Source: Adiantum capillus-veneris
Taxonomy: Eukaryota > Streptophyta > Polypodiopsida > Polypodiales > Pteridaceae
NCBI GenBank assembly: GCA_014529385.2
Contig: CM043949.1
Location: forward strand, 145,926,850 to 145,990,849
Reading direction: 5' to 3'
Length of the DNA stretch: 64,000 nt
Shown here: positions 34,325 to 43,481 of the stretch, in pieces
Layout of the letters: each line of letters opens with the position of its first letter
Numbering within the stretch: position 1 is the stretch's first letter
Made by a program: the position numbers and the translations under genes
Notes under the pieces: model-generated
Seen by the model: the letters and a program-made list of their open reading frames with translations, nothing else
Database searches by the model: none
Told to the model about the DNA's origin: nothing

Positions 34325-35455
34325 TGTGAGCGGGATGGAAACACACAGAACGCCTCTATAACGACCCGGCACACACTCTTGGGAAGATACACACACACAC
34401 TATGGGGCACCACTCGGCTTAGACAACACTCCTGGCCGAGACAGGGAACACACCTCTGGAGTGAGAGGAGAGAGACTATCCACTTGCCCACTCCACACAC
34501 ACACACACACCCAAAAAACTCAGCTCAAAAGAGGATAATTTCTGATGTTTAGATACAATTGAGCTTGGGCCAACACCAATGGGGCAAACAGCTCACACAA
34601 TATGGGTAAAAGATACCAGATACAATCACAAACTGGAGCAGAAACTTCGCTCATAGGAGAAACTTACACAGCCAAAATAGTAGAAAAAGAGGGAGGAATT
34701 TGGAAAAATGGACAGCTCCATCGCGTCCGGAACAGCCCAAAACCCCAGTCTACAATGTCAAAGTGCTCAAATCTGACCTTGGATGAGCAGTTTACGGCCA
34801 AAACAGGCTCCAAAAACCCCAAAAACACACCTGCGGCTGTTCCTCCTCTCTTCTCCACATTTTTTCTGGTCTTCTCTCTGTTTTTTCAGTTCCCACACTT
34901 AGATTTATTAGTTGGGCACCCTTGGCCTTTTAGATGACCTCAAACGGACCCCGAACAGGCCAAAAACTGACCTCGCAGTGCATAGTTGTCACCTTTTTGC
35001 ATCATTCGCACACTTGGCACTCAGCTTTTTTCAATAATGCGTCTCGCCACCACGTGAAGTGGCCCCAAAAATTGGTCCTCATGATGACCTTTCTGCATAA
35101 TTATCACAGGAAAACACCCACGTTGTGCCCGTACTTCTCCACGTGCAAGTATTGACCCCATTCGGCCTCCTGACACCACTAGATGCCATCTGACGCACCT
35201 GCTTACCTCATGTCGTCGGCCCACGGATAGCTTCCTCGAGACGTTTTACGCGCTACCAACTCCTCATTATTGTAGAAAAAACACACTGGTACTGGTGATA
35301 GTGAAAATCGATGCACTATGTACATGTTGTCCTACCTGTACACATGTGGGCCCCACGTAACCACCTGGCTCTAGAAAATGGGCAATCCTTTATTCAATGC
35401 ACCATGCATGTGTATATACATATGTGCAATCCCTTGCTCCAAAAAACTCCTGACA
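34325..35455 (-). repeat. 3' LTR of the gag-only element
   Basis: 1131 bp, nearly identical to 38444-39576. The plus strand begins TGTGAGCGGG and ends CTCCTGACA. A 111-codon plus-strand ORF (34602-34937), antisense to the element, is also open in the other LTR. Confidence 0.92.
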
Positions 35456-35476
35456 TAATTTTCCCACCCCTTAGCC
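35456..35476 (-). promoter_or_regulatory. Polypurine tract of the gag-only element
   Basis: The minus strand reads AAGGGGTGGGAAAATTA directly before the 3' LTR. Confidence 0.75.
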
Positions 35477-35505
35477 TACTAGAGCATTCATGCTCAACAG
35501 CAGCA

Positions 35506-36996
35506 CTAGTAGATGCTCATTCCACCTGGATCAAAAGGCAAAAGGCATATCGCCTGATTCACAAGAAGCATCATAACACCACACCTACATTTGTCAACAG
35601 TCAACCAAAATGCACCATAGGCATATCCAACTAACACATCCGCCCTGTCTGGAGTTCCAAAAGCATAAATATTGCATGCCACATTCAACCCAACCGATAG
35701 AGACACCTCAAGTGACTCATCACCTGGCATCTTGGCTTCACCAGCCATAGCAACAACCTGCAAATCATGCACCCAAGTAGCTAAAAGCATTGTGTGAAGG
35801 TAAAGTTGTTGATATCCAAAGCACAAAAGTATCCCCGCAGCACACATATCCCTAGCATAGGCACCCACATAGCTGAGATTGGACTCATATATGCCAAACC
35901 CCTTCTCATCATCATAAGCATACTCATCATCACACATAACTTCATCCACATCATAATCATGGCTATCACCACTATCCATAGCTTCTAGCATGGGTTCATC
36001 AGTCTCCAAGAATACAGATCCCTGCTCTAAACCACAATCATGCTCACAAATTGGTTCAATCACTGCACATACATCAAAATTTGGCTTCAAAACAGGCTCC
36101 ACATCCAACAAATCCACAAAATGGCTCTCAACCTTGCTCTCTTCCCTAATTTCCAAGGAACTAGTATCCAAAGATACATGCTCATCATCAATAACCTCAA
36201 CCTCACACTCACACCCAGAATCACAAGGTACACAAGTAGCCAATGCATCCTCTTCAAGACTTTTCAATCCTGTATCCAAAGCATTACTCACCTCTTTAGG
36301 CTCTTCCAGAAACCTGTCAACCTGCAAGACCTCTTTACGCTTCACAATAGACCTTGGGAAGAAACGAGAAACATCATAGGATAGGCTACTTTTCACCTGC
36401 TTAGGCTTAACTTCATCTTCCATGTCAAATCCATCTTGCACATGCATACCTGTACTAATACCATGTTCCTCAAGACGCTTAAACTTCCATTCCTTGTGCT
36501 TTGCAATGCATACCGCATCTTCAAAAGACTCGGGCCTCTTCAACTCAACCTCGAACCGCAACCAAGGTGACAAACCATCAACAAAAAAACTTTTCTTCAA
36601 TGAACAAGGGGGGGTCTCATCCTTAAGAGCAACACACCAACGTGTCCATAAATCTATAAAACCGTGTACATAGGCATCAACACCTTGACAAGAAACTTGC
36701 TTAAGAGCATTGAGCTCATTCCATACTGCATTTGCATCTTCAAAAACTTGGAAACGCTCTAAAAAAGCTTCTATAAACTTGTCAAGACTCAAACCATAAG
36801 AAGAAGCCACTGCCTCTTGAGCTTCCAAATCCATGAACCAAACACGGGCCTCATCTTTCAAAAGCAATCCAAATAGCCTCAAAATCTTCTCCTCATCACA
36901 CATATTGTTGCTTATGCATGCCACCTCGACTTGCTCCAGAAAGTCTTCCGCATCTTCACCACTTCTTCCATGAAATTCCGGATAAGAGAAAGCCAT
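35506..36996 (-). CDS. Intact 496-codon gag with long acidic extension
   Basis: Starts MAFSYPEFHGRSGEDAEDFL; the N-terminus aligns with the Tat element gag (MASFSFPTFSGKKGEDLTTDFL). Residues about 1-175 follow Retrotrans_gag: a DEARVWFMDL block near residue 50, FIEAFLERFQVF, then a KKSFFVDGLSPWLRFEVE segment. From about 200 to 370 it is acidic with many Asp/Glu and Cys but no CCHC knuckle. The last 120 residues are hydrophobic patches (AGILLCFGYQQLYLHTMLLA; VGYAYGAFWLTV) ending LLPFDPGGMSIY. The frame is fully open, unlike every other gag here, which suggests recent activity or selection. The usual nucleic-acid-binding knuckle being absent is odd; the acidic tail may do another job. Confidence 0.85.
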   Translation of the reverse strand: MAFSYPEFHGRSGEDAEDFLEQVEVACISNNMCDEEKILRLFGLLLKDEARVWFMDLEAQEAVASSYGLSLDKFIEAFLERFQVFEDANAVWNELNALKQVSCQGVDAYVHGFIDLWTRWCVALKDETPPCSLKKSFFVDGLSPWLRFEVELKRPESFEDAVCIAKHKEWKFKRLEEHGISTGMHVQDGFDMEDEVKPKQVKSSLSYDVSRFFPRSIVKRKEVLQVDRFLEEPKEVSNALDTGLKSLEEDALATCVPCDSGCECEVEVIDDEHVSLDTSSLEIREESKVESHFVDLLDVEPVLKPNFDVCAVIEPICEHDCGLEQGSVFLETDEPMLEAMDSGDSHDYDVDEVMCDDEYAYDDEKGFGIYESNLSYVGAYARDMCAAGILLCFGYQQLYLHTMLLATWVHDLQVVAMAGEAKMPGDESLEVSLSVGLNVACNIYAFGTPDRADVLVGYAYGAFWLTVDKCRCGVMMLLVNQAICLLPFDPGGMSIY

Positions 36997-37099
36997 GGCT
37001 ACCCAAGTTACGATGCTTTGAGAACCCCTTCAAACACACATGCAAGAACCCACAACTTCTGACTGACTCAATCCCCAGAAACCTCAATGGAGCTCAACT

Positions 37100-37342
37100 T
37101 TAGATAAGGACAAACACATGCACATCAAATGAGTTTTCATAGTTGATCATTGGAATTACAACAGGCAAAGGACATTCCAGGATCTCTCGTAATCTTCTTG
37201 GCCCGAACATAAAGACTATGCGTTGCTGGAAAAAAATCTTCCTGGACACATGAACATTTATCTGGATTCTCTGAGTTAAATGAAAAGGAGTGAATTGAGG
37301 TCCATTTTGATCATCCATTAAAGCCAACCATGAAGCTCCCAA
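37100..37342 (-). CDS. Small conserved ORF upstream of gag (ORF0)
   Basis: 80 codons. From residue 10 the protein aligns without gaps over 70 positions with the ORF at 52370-52585 (about 27 identities, most differences conservative), including NGP, a VxRKxFxQQxI block, FG, IL, P-x-P, Y..SF and F-x-L. It alternates hydrophobic and polar residues like a small beta-rich protein and has no cysteine pair. Its stop lies 103 nt before the gag ATG; in the other element the gap is 105 nt. Function unknown. It could be translated separately before gag, be a regulatory upstream ORF, or be spliced to gag. Confidence 0.7.
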   Translation of the reverse strand: MGASWLALMDDQNGPQFTPFHLTQRIQINVHVSRKIFFQQRIVFMFGPRRLREILECPLPVVIPMINYENSFDVHVFVLI

Positions 37343-37903
37343 GAAAGCACACCTGACTTATCCTCTGATTTTGCCAAAATTTCAGTAGCATAACAGCATA
37401 AATGGCTCAAAAGACCAAAAAACCAGCCATCATAACTTGAAAAAATTTTGACAGAGTTTCCCCAGAAGTAGAGCAGTCAGAACCCAAAATATAGACTGTA
37501 TATGTATGCATAAACTATCAACAATAGAACCCGAGCATCAAGTAGGAATCACTAGTACATAGCCTATGGTGAGGTCACAAAAAGGGTGCTCCAGCTACCT
37601 GTATCACCGAAAGGATCTCCACATTTGAGAATCCCCCAGCTCAATAAAACCTCACGCTATCGACCCTCACACGAAGGCTAATGCAAATCGCGTATAGTCA
37701 AGTCTTAGAAATGACTATCTTCCAGACCAAGTCTCAGAAATGGTTGGGACTACCAAATAAAACCAAATATGGCTCCACAAAGGCGTACAATGGCAGTTTC
37801 CACAAGTAACATACAATACCGGCAGACAATGCGCTCAAACAGGCGCCAACTGATGCATACCCACAGCAATTGCAAGTGACTCCCACTTGCCAATGTATCA
37901 CTT
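37343..37903 (-). other. Leader of the gag-only element
   Basis: Untranslated between the duplicated primer-site region and ORF0. No further ORF is supported. Confidence 0.5.
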
Positions 37904-38036
37904 AACTCCAACTACCTGTACCTGTGTGAATCACCTATACTTGTACCTATCCCTGTAACCTGTAACCTATAATCTGCAACCTGTAATCCCGAATCTCGAA
38001 GCTTAAAGCTCGAAGCAGTTGGTACTCGAAGAAGAT

Positions 38037-38053
38037 CCTCCGTGGGGGCGCCA
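38037..38053 (-). promoter_or_regulatory. Duplicate primer-binding site
   Basis: Same sequence as 38421-38437, next to a partial LTR copy (38060-38283). Confidence 0.6.
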
Positions 38054-38420
38054 AAAGAATGTGATCGGGATGGAAACACACAGAACGCCTCTATAACGAC
38101 CCGACACACACTCTTGGGAAGATACACACACACACTATGGGGCACCACTCGGCTTAGACAACACTCCTGGCCGAGACAGGGAACACACCTCTGGAGTGAG
38201 AGGAGAGAGACTATCCACTTGCCCACTCCACACACACACACACACACCCCAAAAAAACTCAGCTCAAAAGAGGATAATTTTTGACTTAACTCCAACTACC
38301 TGTACCTGTGTGAATCACCTATACTTGTACCTATCCCTGTAACCTGTAACCTATAATCTGCAACCTGTAATCCCGAATCTCGAAGCTTGAAGCTCGAAGC
38401 AAAAGGTACTCGAAGAAGAT

Positions 38421-38437
38421 CCTCCGTGGGGGCGCCA
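38421..38437 (-). promoter_or_regulatory. Primer-binding site next to the 5' LTR
   Basis: The minus strand reads TGGCGCCCCCACGGAGG, starting six bases inside the LTR. TGGCGCC starts are common in plant gypsy primer sites. A second copy lies at 38037-38053 because of the tandem duplication. The tRNA was not identified. Confidence 0.65.
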
Positions 38438-38443
38438 AAAGAA

Positions 38444-39576
38444 TGTGATCGGGATGGAAACACACAGAACGCCTCTATAACGACCCGACACACACTCTTG
38501 GGAAGATACACACACACACACTATGGGGAACCACTCGGCTTAGACAACACTCCTGGCCGAGACAGGGAACACACCTCTGGAGTGAGAGGAGAGAGACTAT
38601 CCACTTGCCCACTCCACACACACACACACACCCAAAAAACTCAGCTCAAAAGAGGATAATTTTGTATGTTTAGATACAATTGAGCTTGGGCCAACACCAA
38701 TGGGGCAAACAGCTCACACAATATGGGTAAAAGATACCAGATACAATCACAAACTGGAGCACAAACTTCGCTCATAGGAGAAACTTACACAGCAAAAACA
38801 GCAGAAAAAGAGGGGGGAATTTGGCAAAATGGACAGCTCCATCGCGTCTGGAACGGCCCAAAACCCCGGTCTACAATGTCAAAGTGCTCAAATCCGACCT
38901 TGGATGAGCAGTTTACAGCCAAAACAGGCTCCATAAACCCCAAAAACACACCTGCGGCTGTTCCTCCTCTCTTCTCCATGTTTTTTCTGGTCTTCTCTCT
39001 ATTTTTTCAGTTCCCACACTTATATTTATTAGTTGGGCACCCTTGGCCTTTTAGATGACCTCAAACAGACCCCGAACAGGCCAAAAACTGACCTCGCAGT
39101 GCATAGTTGTCACCTTTTTGCATCATTCGCACACCTGGCACTCAGATTTTTTCAATAATGCGTCTCGCCACCACGTGAAGTGGCCCCAAAAAGTGATCCT
39201 CATGATGACCTTTCTGCATAATTATCACAAGAAAACACCCACGTTGTGCCCGTACTTCTCCACGTGCAAGGATTGACCCCATTCGGCCTCCTGACGCCAC
39301 TAGATGCCATATGACGCACCTGCTTACCTCATGTCGTCGGCCCATGGATAGCTTCCTCGAGACGTTTTACGCGCTACCAACTCCTCATTATTGTAGAAAA
39401 AACACACTGGTACTGGTGATAGTGAAAATCGATGCACTATGTACATGCTGTCCTACCTGTACACATGTGGGCCCCACGTAACCACCTGGCTCTGGAAAAT
39501 GGGCAATCCTTTATTCAATGCACCATGCATATGTATATACATATGCGCAATCCCTTGCTCCAAAAAACTCCTGACA
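38444..39576 (-). repeat. 5' LTR of the gag-only element
   Basis: 1133 bp. The plus strand begins TGTGATCGGG and ends CTCCTGACA. Differences from the 3' LTR are scattered single bases. Confidence 0.92.
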
Positions 39577-40209
39577 ATGGCACGCATAAGCAATGTTGTT
39601 TTGTTTCATAAATTTTTTATTTAACTATGTGCTATTTTTTACACTGATTTCTAATCACTGTTTTTGACAAGTGTGGTTTGCAGATTCTTATATTTTCAAC
39701 TGAGGGCAATTGCTTTCCAACAGAGAGGTATGTAATGAAATTGATATATTTACTACAGCTGACATGTGGAAAAAGGCTAAGGGTTATGCGAAAGGATATT
39801 ACATTTTATGTATATTTGATTATTCAAGTGCTCTTTATGAGCTTTCGCCATTTATGTCTGGCCAACCAGTTTGTACTCACTTTTGACCATTCAAGAAAAC
39901 TATAAATCAAATACGTGCAAGAGGAAAATGGTCACTCTTGCACGGGGGGAGATTGCACACAGCATCCGTCTTATTCTTCTCTCTCCTTCTCTCTTCTCTC
40001 TCGCCGTGCTAGCGTAGCACTTCACTTTAGGACGTGCGTCTGCACATTCTCCCTCGCTCTATCTTGCTATCTATCTCTCTGTGTTCTTCTTGAGCTCGAT
40101 AATTAAGAGTGTGTGCTAGGATTCAGTAAGGCCTATTTATCATTTTATAGTATGTATTGTGCTATTTTGAGTATTTTGTAGGGCCATCATGCATCCGTTT
40201 GTAGCAATA
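39577..40209. other. Right flank of the gag-only element, no gene recognised
   Basis: AT-rich to 39900, then a CT-rich part (39965-40080). No supported ORF. Confidence 0.4.
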
Positions 40210-40510
40210 CACTACAAGAGGTTGTGTGCACTTGTGACGTTTTTAGCGACAGAAATACATTGGGTTTTTATACTCCCCGGCTTCACTAAGACCCTCGCTA
40301 ATAGCATTGATACAAGAACGTCGCTATAAGCATCGCTAAAACCCTCGCCATATAGCAACGCGTCTAGAGACGCTTATAGTGACGCTTACATGCTACATAT
40401 AGCGATGCTTATATTGACGCTTACATGCTACCTATAGCAACGCTTATAGCGACGTTGCAGAGCCTTATATAGCGACGCTCGAGAGCAAAAAAAATTGGTG
40501 GCAGGGAATT
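40210..40510 (+). mobile_element. CACTA terminal and subterminal region (second element)
   Basis: Starts CACTACAAGAGG, close to the general plant CACTA terminal repeat, and continues with about ten AGCGACG, TAGCGATGC or TAGCAACGC units (40230-40485). The pattern matches the end at 9046. The other end was not found in the window, so the extent to the right is unknown; the 3-bp flank on the left is ATA. Confidence 0.65.
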
Positions 40511-41293
40511 CAACCATATTGAATGTTTTAATAATAGAGTAAACCTAAATGAATCCAAGATAAGCCCAGATTCCCCTTTGAAAGAAAGTGCAAGGTATAG
40601 ACCCAAAGTAGTCACCCACAAGACAATATAACCATTAACTCCATCATTCATAGTATTGTTTGCAGAATAAAGATACAAAACTGACAAAAGTAAATCAATG
40701 ACAATTGTACACATCATAGGCAAAATCACTTGATTGTTAAGCTTTGCAAATGTAATAGTTACAACACCATTGTCATTATTGAGAAAATATACATGGTTTT
40801 CCAATAGTTACAAAAAGATGTATACACGTCATCTCATGATACATATCCGATGAAAAAACTAAACTAATGCTAGGCTAGATTGACGTCATCTAATCAGATG
40901 TCTCATCACGTCCAAGCGACGTATCTATCAGATATTGCAAAAAAAAACAATAAGGCAGCTTTCTGTAAGTATAAACATATAATTTACAAATCAATACAAC
41001 AAATAGAAAAGAGTAAATCCTAATACTAACCATGCCGCCGCAAGAACTCAGAAGTCCATCGGGACATTTAAGCCCTTTATGCCTGCGTACTCGCGCTCGT
41101 ATGGTGTGGGGTCACGTCCTGTCATGGACCACTGTTCAAAACATACAAAGAATCCATTATGTTAGAATTTAAAAGTACAAATAGACATAACTACCAAACC
41201 TAAAGAGCAATGCAAAAACTCGAAAAACTCGTCATGTAGCATGCTGATGACTCTATCTTTTAATTCACTTTGTACTTCACTCCAGGTGTTTAG
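40511..41293. other. Interior of the second CACTA or flank; weak exon-like piece
   Basis: On the minus strand, 41145-41050 reads WSMTGRDPTPYEREYAGIKG and goes on to a NVPMDF stop, preceded by an AACAG acceptor-like site. It looks coding but is not recognised. The rest is AT-rich with no supported gene. Confidence 0.3.
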
Positions 41294-41417
41294 TGAAGAG
41301 CGCGTGCAAGAGAATGTGTGCGTGTGCAGCAATGGAGAAGAGAGGAGAGGAGGAGACCTTGTGTTTGCAGGGGCTAAAACTCACACTCTACATGTGAGCC
41401 CCCTCATTCTATTATGT
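41294..41417 (-). repeat. LTR fragment of the copia-like family at 1-2650
   Basis: 124 bp matching 2295-2315 and 2495-2570: TGAAGAGC, a short GT-rich patch, AGCAATGGAGAAGAGA and CTCTACATGTGAGCCCCC. The rest of the LTR and all internal sequence are missing. Confidence 0.75.
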
Positions 41418-41626
41418 TACTGTACAGGGATTTCAAAATGACGTGATCACACTATAATTTCAGGTTAATAACAATAGAAATGCAAAATAACAAATATTAT
41501 GTTAATTGACATTCATCTTTTTTGACCTCCAAGGAGACCTGGAGACCGGCTCAAGGCCCGCCGGGCTAATTAGTTGGCCCGTTGGGCCTGCCGGGTAAAG
41601 CTACTTCCCTGCCAGGCCCGCCGTGG

Positions 41627-41640
41627 CTATATAAAGGCGA
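41627..41640 (+). promoter_or_regulatory. Candidate TATA-box promoter
   Basis: GGCTATATAAAGGC follows a GC-rich stretch with four CCCGCCGGG/GGCCCG-type motifs (41545-41620), then CA-rich leader-like sequence with CACAAAAGAGG about 30 bp on. It is well placed to drive the locus with the tandem array and kinase-like gene. This is inference from sequence shape only. Confidence 0.5.
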
Positions 41641-41831
41641 CGCTGGTGCTTGTCTTTTTCACAAAAGAGGTACATTGAAAAGTCTTCTTCACCAAACTTT
41701 CTAGAAGCTTTCCACATTCTCAAAGCAGTGTAGCAGTAATTTTTTAATCCCTTCCTTATTTTATTGATGTTTTTTTGAGTTTTTTGCGTTAAAACTTAAA
41801 GGTATAAAATTTCTTTTATCAAATCATCGTA

Positions 41832-42960
41832 CGTGGATGCACTGGCATATGGTTGCAATTGCGGCTAGGTGTGTCATTGCAAAAGCGTACGATGATTATG
41901 TTTTATATTGCTCCCAGTCATTCATGCTTCGGCACATGGTTGCAATTGCGACTAGGTGTGTTGCTGCTAGAATGACAGGAGCATTTGTTTGAAAGAAGTA
42001 ACCGTGCGTGGATGCACTGGCACATGGTTGCAATTGCGGCTAGGTGTGTCATTGCAAAAGTGTAGGGTGATTATGTTTTATGTTGCTCCCAGTCATTCAT
42101 GCTTCGGCACATGGTTGCAAATGCGACTAGGTGTGTTGCTGCTAGAATGACAGGAGCATCTGTTTGAAAGAAGACATCGTGCATGGATGCACTAGCACAT
42201 GGTTGAAATTGCGGCTAGGTGTGTCATTGCAAAAACGCAAGATGACTATGTTTTATGTTGCTTCCCGTCATTCATGCTTCGGCACATGGTTGCAATTGCG
42301 ACTAGGTGTGTTGCTGCTAGATTGACGTTAGAATCTAATGCATGAATGTGTGCTCAAATAATTTCATAATGCTTCATATGCTTGAATCTTGAAAGAAGAC
42401 ATCGTGCGTGGATGCACTGGCACATGGTTGCAATTGCGACTAGGTGTGTCATTGCAAAAGCGTAGGAGGACTATGTTTTATGTTGCTCCTAGTCATTCAT
42501 GCTTCGGCACATGGTTGCAATTGCGACTAGGTGTGTTGTTGCTAGAATGACAGGAGCATCTGTTTGAAATAATTCACTGTGCGTGGATGCACTGGCACAT
42601 GGTTGCAATTGCGGCTAGGTGTGTCATTGCAAAAGCGTAGGGTGACTATGTTTTATGTTGCTCCCAGTCGACTATTCATGCTTCGGCACATGGTTGCAAT
42701 TGCGACTAGGTGTGTTGTTGCTATAATGACAGGAGCATCTGTTTGAAAGAAGTCACCGTGCATGGATGCACTGGCACATGGTTGAAATTGCGGCTAGGTG
42801 TGTCATTGCAAAAGCGTAGGGTGACTATGTTTTATGTTTCTCCCAATCATTCATGCTTCGGCACATGGTTGCAATTGTGACTAGATGTGCTGCTGCTAGA
42901 ATGACAGGAGCATTTGTTTGTAAGTTGTTGTACGGTGAGGCATTGGCACATGGTTGCAAT
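41832..42960. repeat. ~175-bp tandem array, each unit two ~87-bp halves
   Basis: CACATGGTTGCAATTGCG recurs with ATG at 41849, 42024, 42199, 42424, 42599, 42778 and 42950 (first half). A second half has the same motif 87 bp later (for example 41936), preceded by ATTCATGCTTCGG and followed by GACTAGGTGTGTTG. Units are 172-179 bp except one of 225 bp with an insertion near 42325-42390. The last partial unit runs straight into the ORF at 42999. In the first unit 41849-41992 is open for 47 codons; later units have a stop after 13 codons. Confidence 0.93.
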
Positions 42961-42998
42961 TGCGATTAGGTGTGTCACTGCAAAAGCGTACGAGATCT

Positions 42999-43481
42999 AT
43001 GGTCTATACTGCACTTTTTCTTGCACGTAGAAAAGATCCAAATGCAGTGGCACATAGTTATATTTCACAATGTGTTGTTTGCAATAATACCATTGCAGGC
43101 AAAATGGATCCTTCTGCTACTTCAATGATAGAGTTCAAAAAGAAAATTAGACAATTTTTTATTACAATCGTCAGTGCACTAGATCCCGACGATATAGCAC
43201 AAATTGTTGCATATGAGTCTAGATTGCAATCATTATACAGTGAGATTGCCCGCAAAATGTTGTTGTTATATCCATACAAAACAACCGAATCAATAATCTC
43301 ATTACTGAGCAGTTGGGTGGGCAATTTGCCCAAGGTGGCCTATGATTTGAAAGAGGAATGCCCTCAAGAAGTAGACAAGGGTAAGCTAGAGCATTGGAAC
43401 ACGAGATGGAGAGCTGAAAAGGAGAGGTCAAGGCGAGCATCCCACATGGACACACAGTTTGGCCTAAGCAAGAAAATGTGA
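42999..43481 (+). CDS. ORF fused in frame to the kinase ORF except for one TGA
   Basis: ATG at 42999 gives 160 codons. Near its start a stretch (AVAHSYISQCVVCNN) is a diverged continuation of the upstream tandem repeat at DNA level. Later sequence is helical (MIEFKKKIRQFFITIVSALD, LYSEIARKMLLLY) and ends with a basic stretch. It closes with TGA at 43479, and the kinase ATG follows at once (ATGTGAATG). The frame is the same, so it is either the N-terminal part of one protein interrupted by a stop or a separate upstream ORF. No domain is recognised. Confidence 0.45.
   Translation: MVYTALFLARRKDPNAVAHSYISQCVVCNNTIAGKMDPSATSMIEFKKKIRQFFITIVSALDPDDIAQIVAYESRLQSLYSEIARKMLLLYPYKTTESIISLLSSWVGNLPKVAYDLKEECPQEVDKGKLEHWNTRWRAEKERSRRASHMDTQFGLSKKM

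Larger units (their letters stand above)
37904..38658 (-). repeat. Tandem duplication (about 380 bp x2) across the primer site and LTR edge
   Basis: Unit one about 37904-38283 and unit two about 38284-38658. Each begins CTTAACTCCAACTACCTG and passes through GGCGCCAAAAGAATGTGATCG into LTR sequence. The second unit leads into the complete 5' LTR, whereas the first holds only about 224 bp of LTR (38060-38283). The two units are almost identical. Confidence 0.92.
34325..39576 (-). mobile_element. Gag-only (non-autonomous) Ty3-gypsy-type LTR element, 5.25 kb
   Basis: Near-identical LTRs lie at 34325-35455 and 38444-39576, with TG...CA ends (element orientation TGTCAGGAG...CACA). On the minus strand the order is 5' LTR, primer site, a duplicated LTR-edge segment, a leader of over 600 nt, a small ORF (37342-37100), a 496-codon gag (36996-35506) and a polypurine tract. 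There is no protease, reverse transcriptase or integrase. This is the TR-GAG type of organisation. Gag and the small ORF resemble those of the Tat-lineage element at 50693-64000, a plausible autonomous relative. The flanks show no clear 5-bp duplication (GACGG against ATGGC). Confidence 0.88.

Noticed and set aside
34602-34937. Host gene in the LTR of the gag-only element
   Set aside because: Present in both LTRs and antisense to the element; kept only as a low-interest observation.
41832-42960. CRISPR-like or tRNA-like array
   Set aside because: The full ~175-bp unit is repeated and no cloverleaf could be formed from the conserved core.
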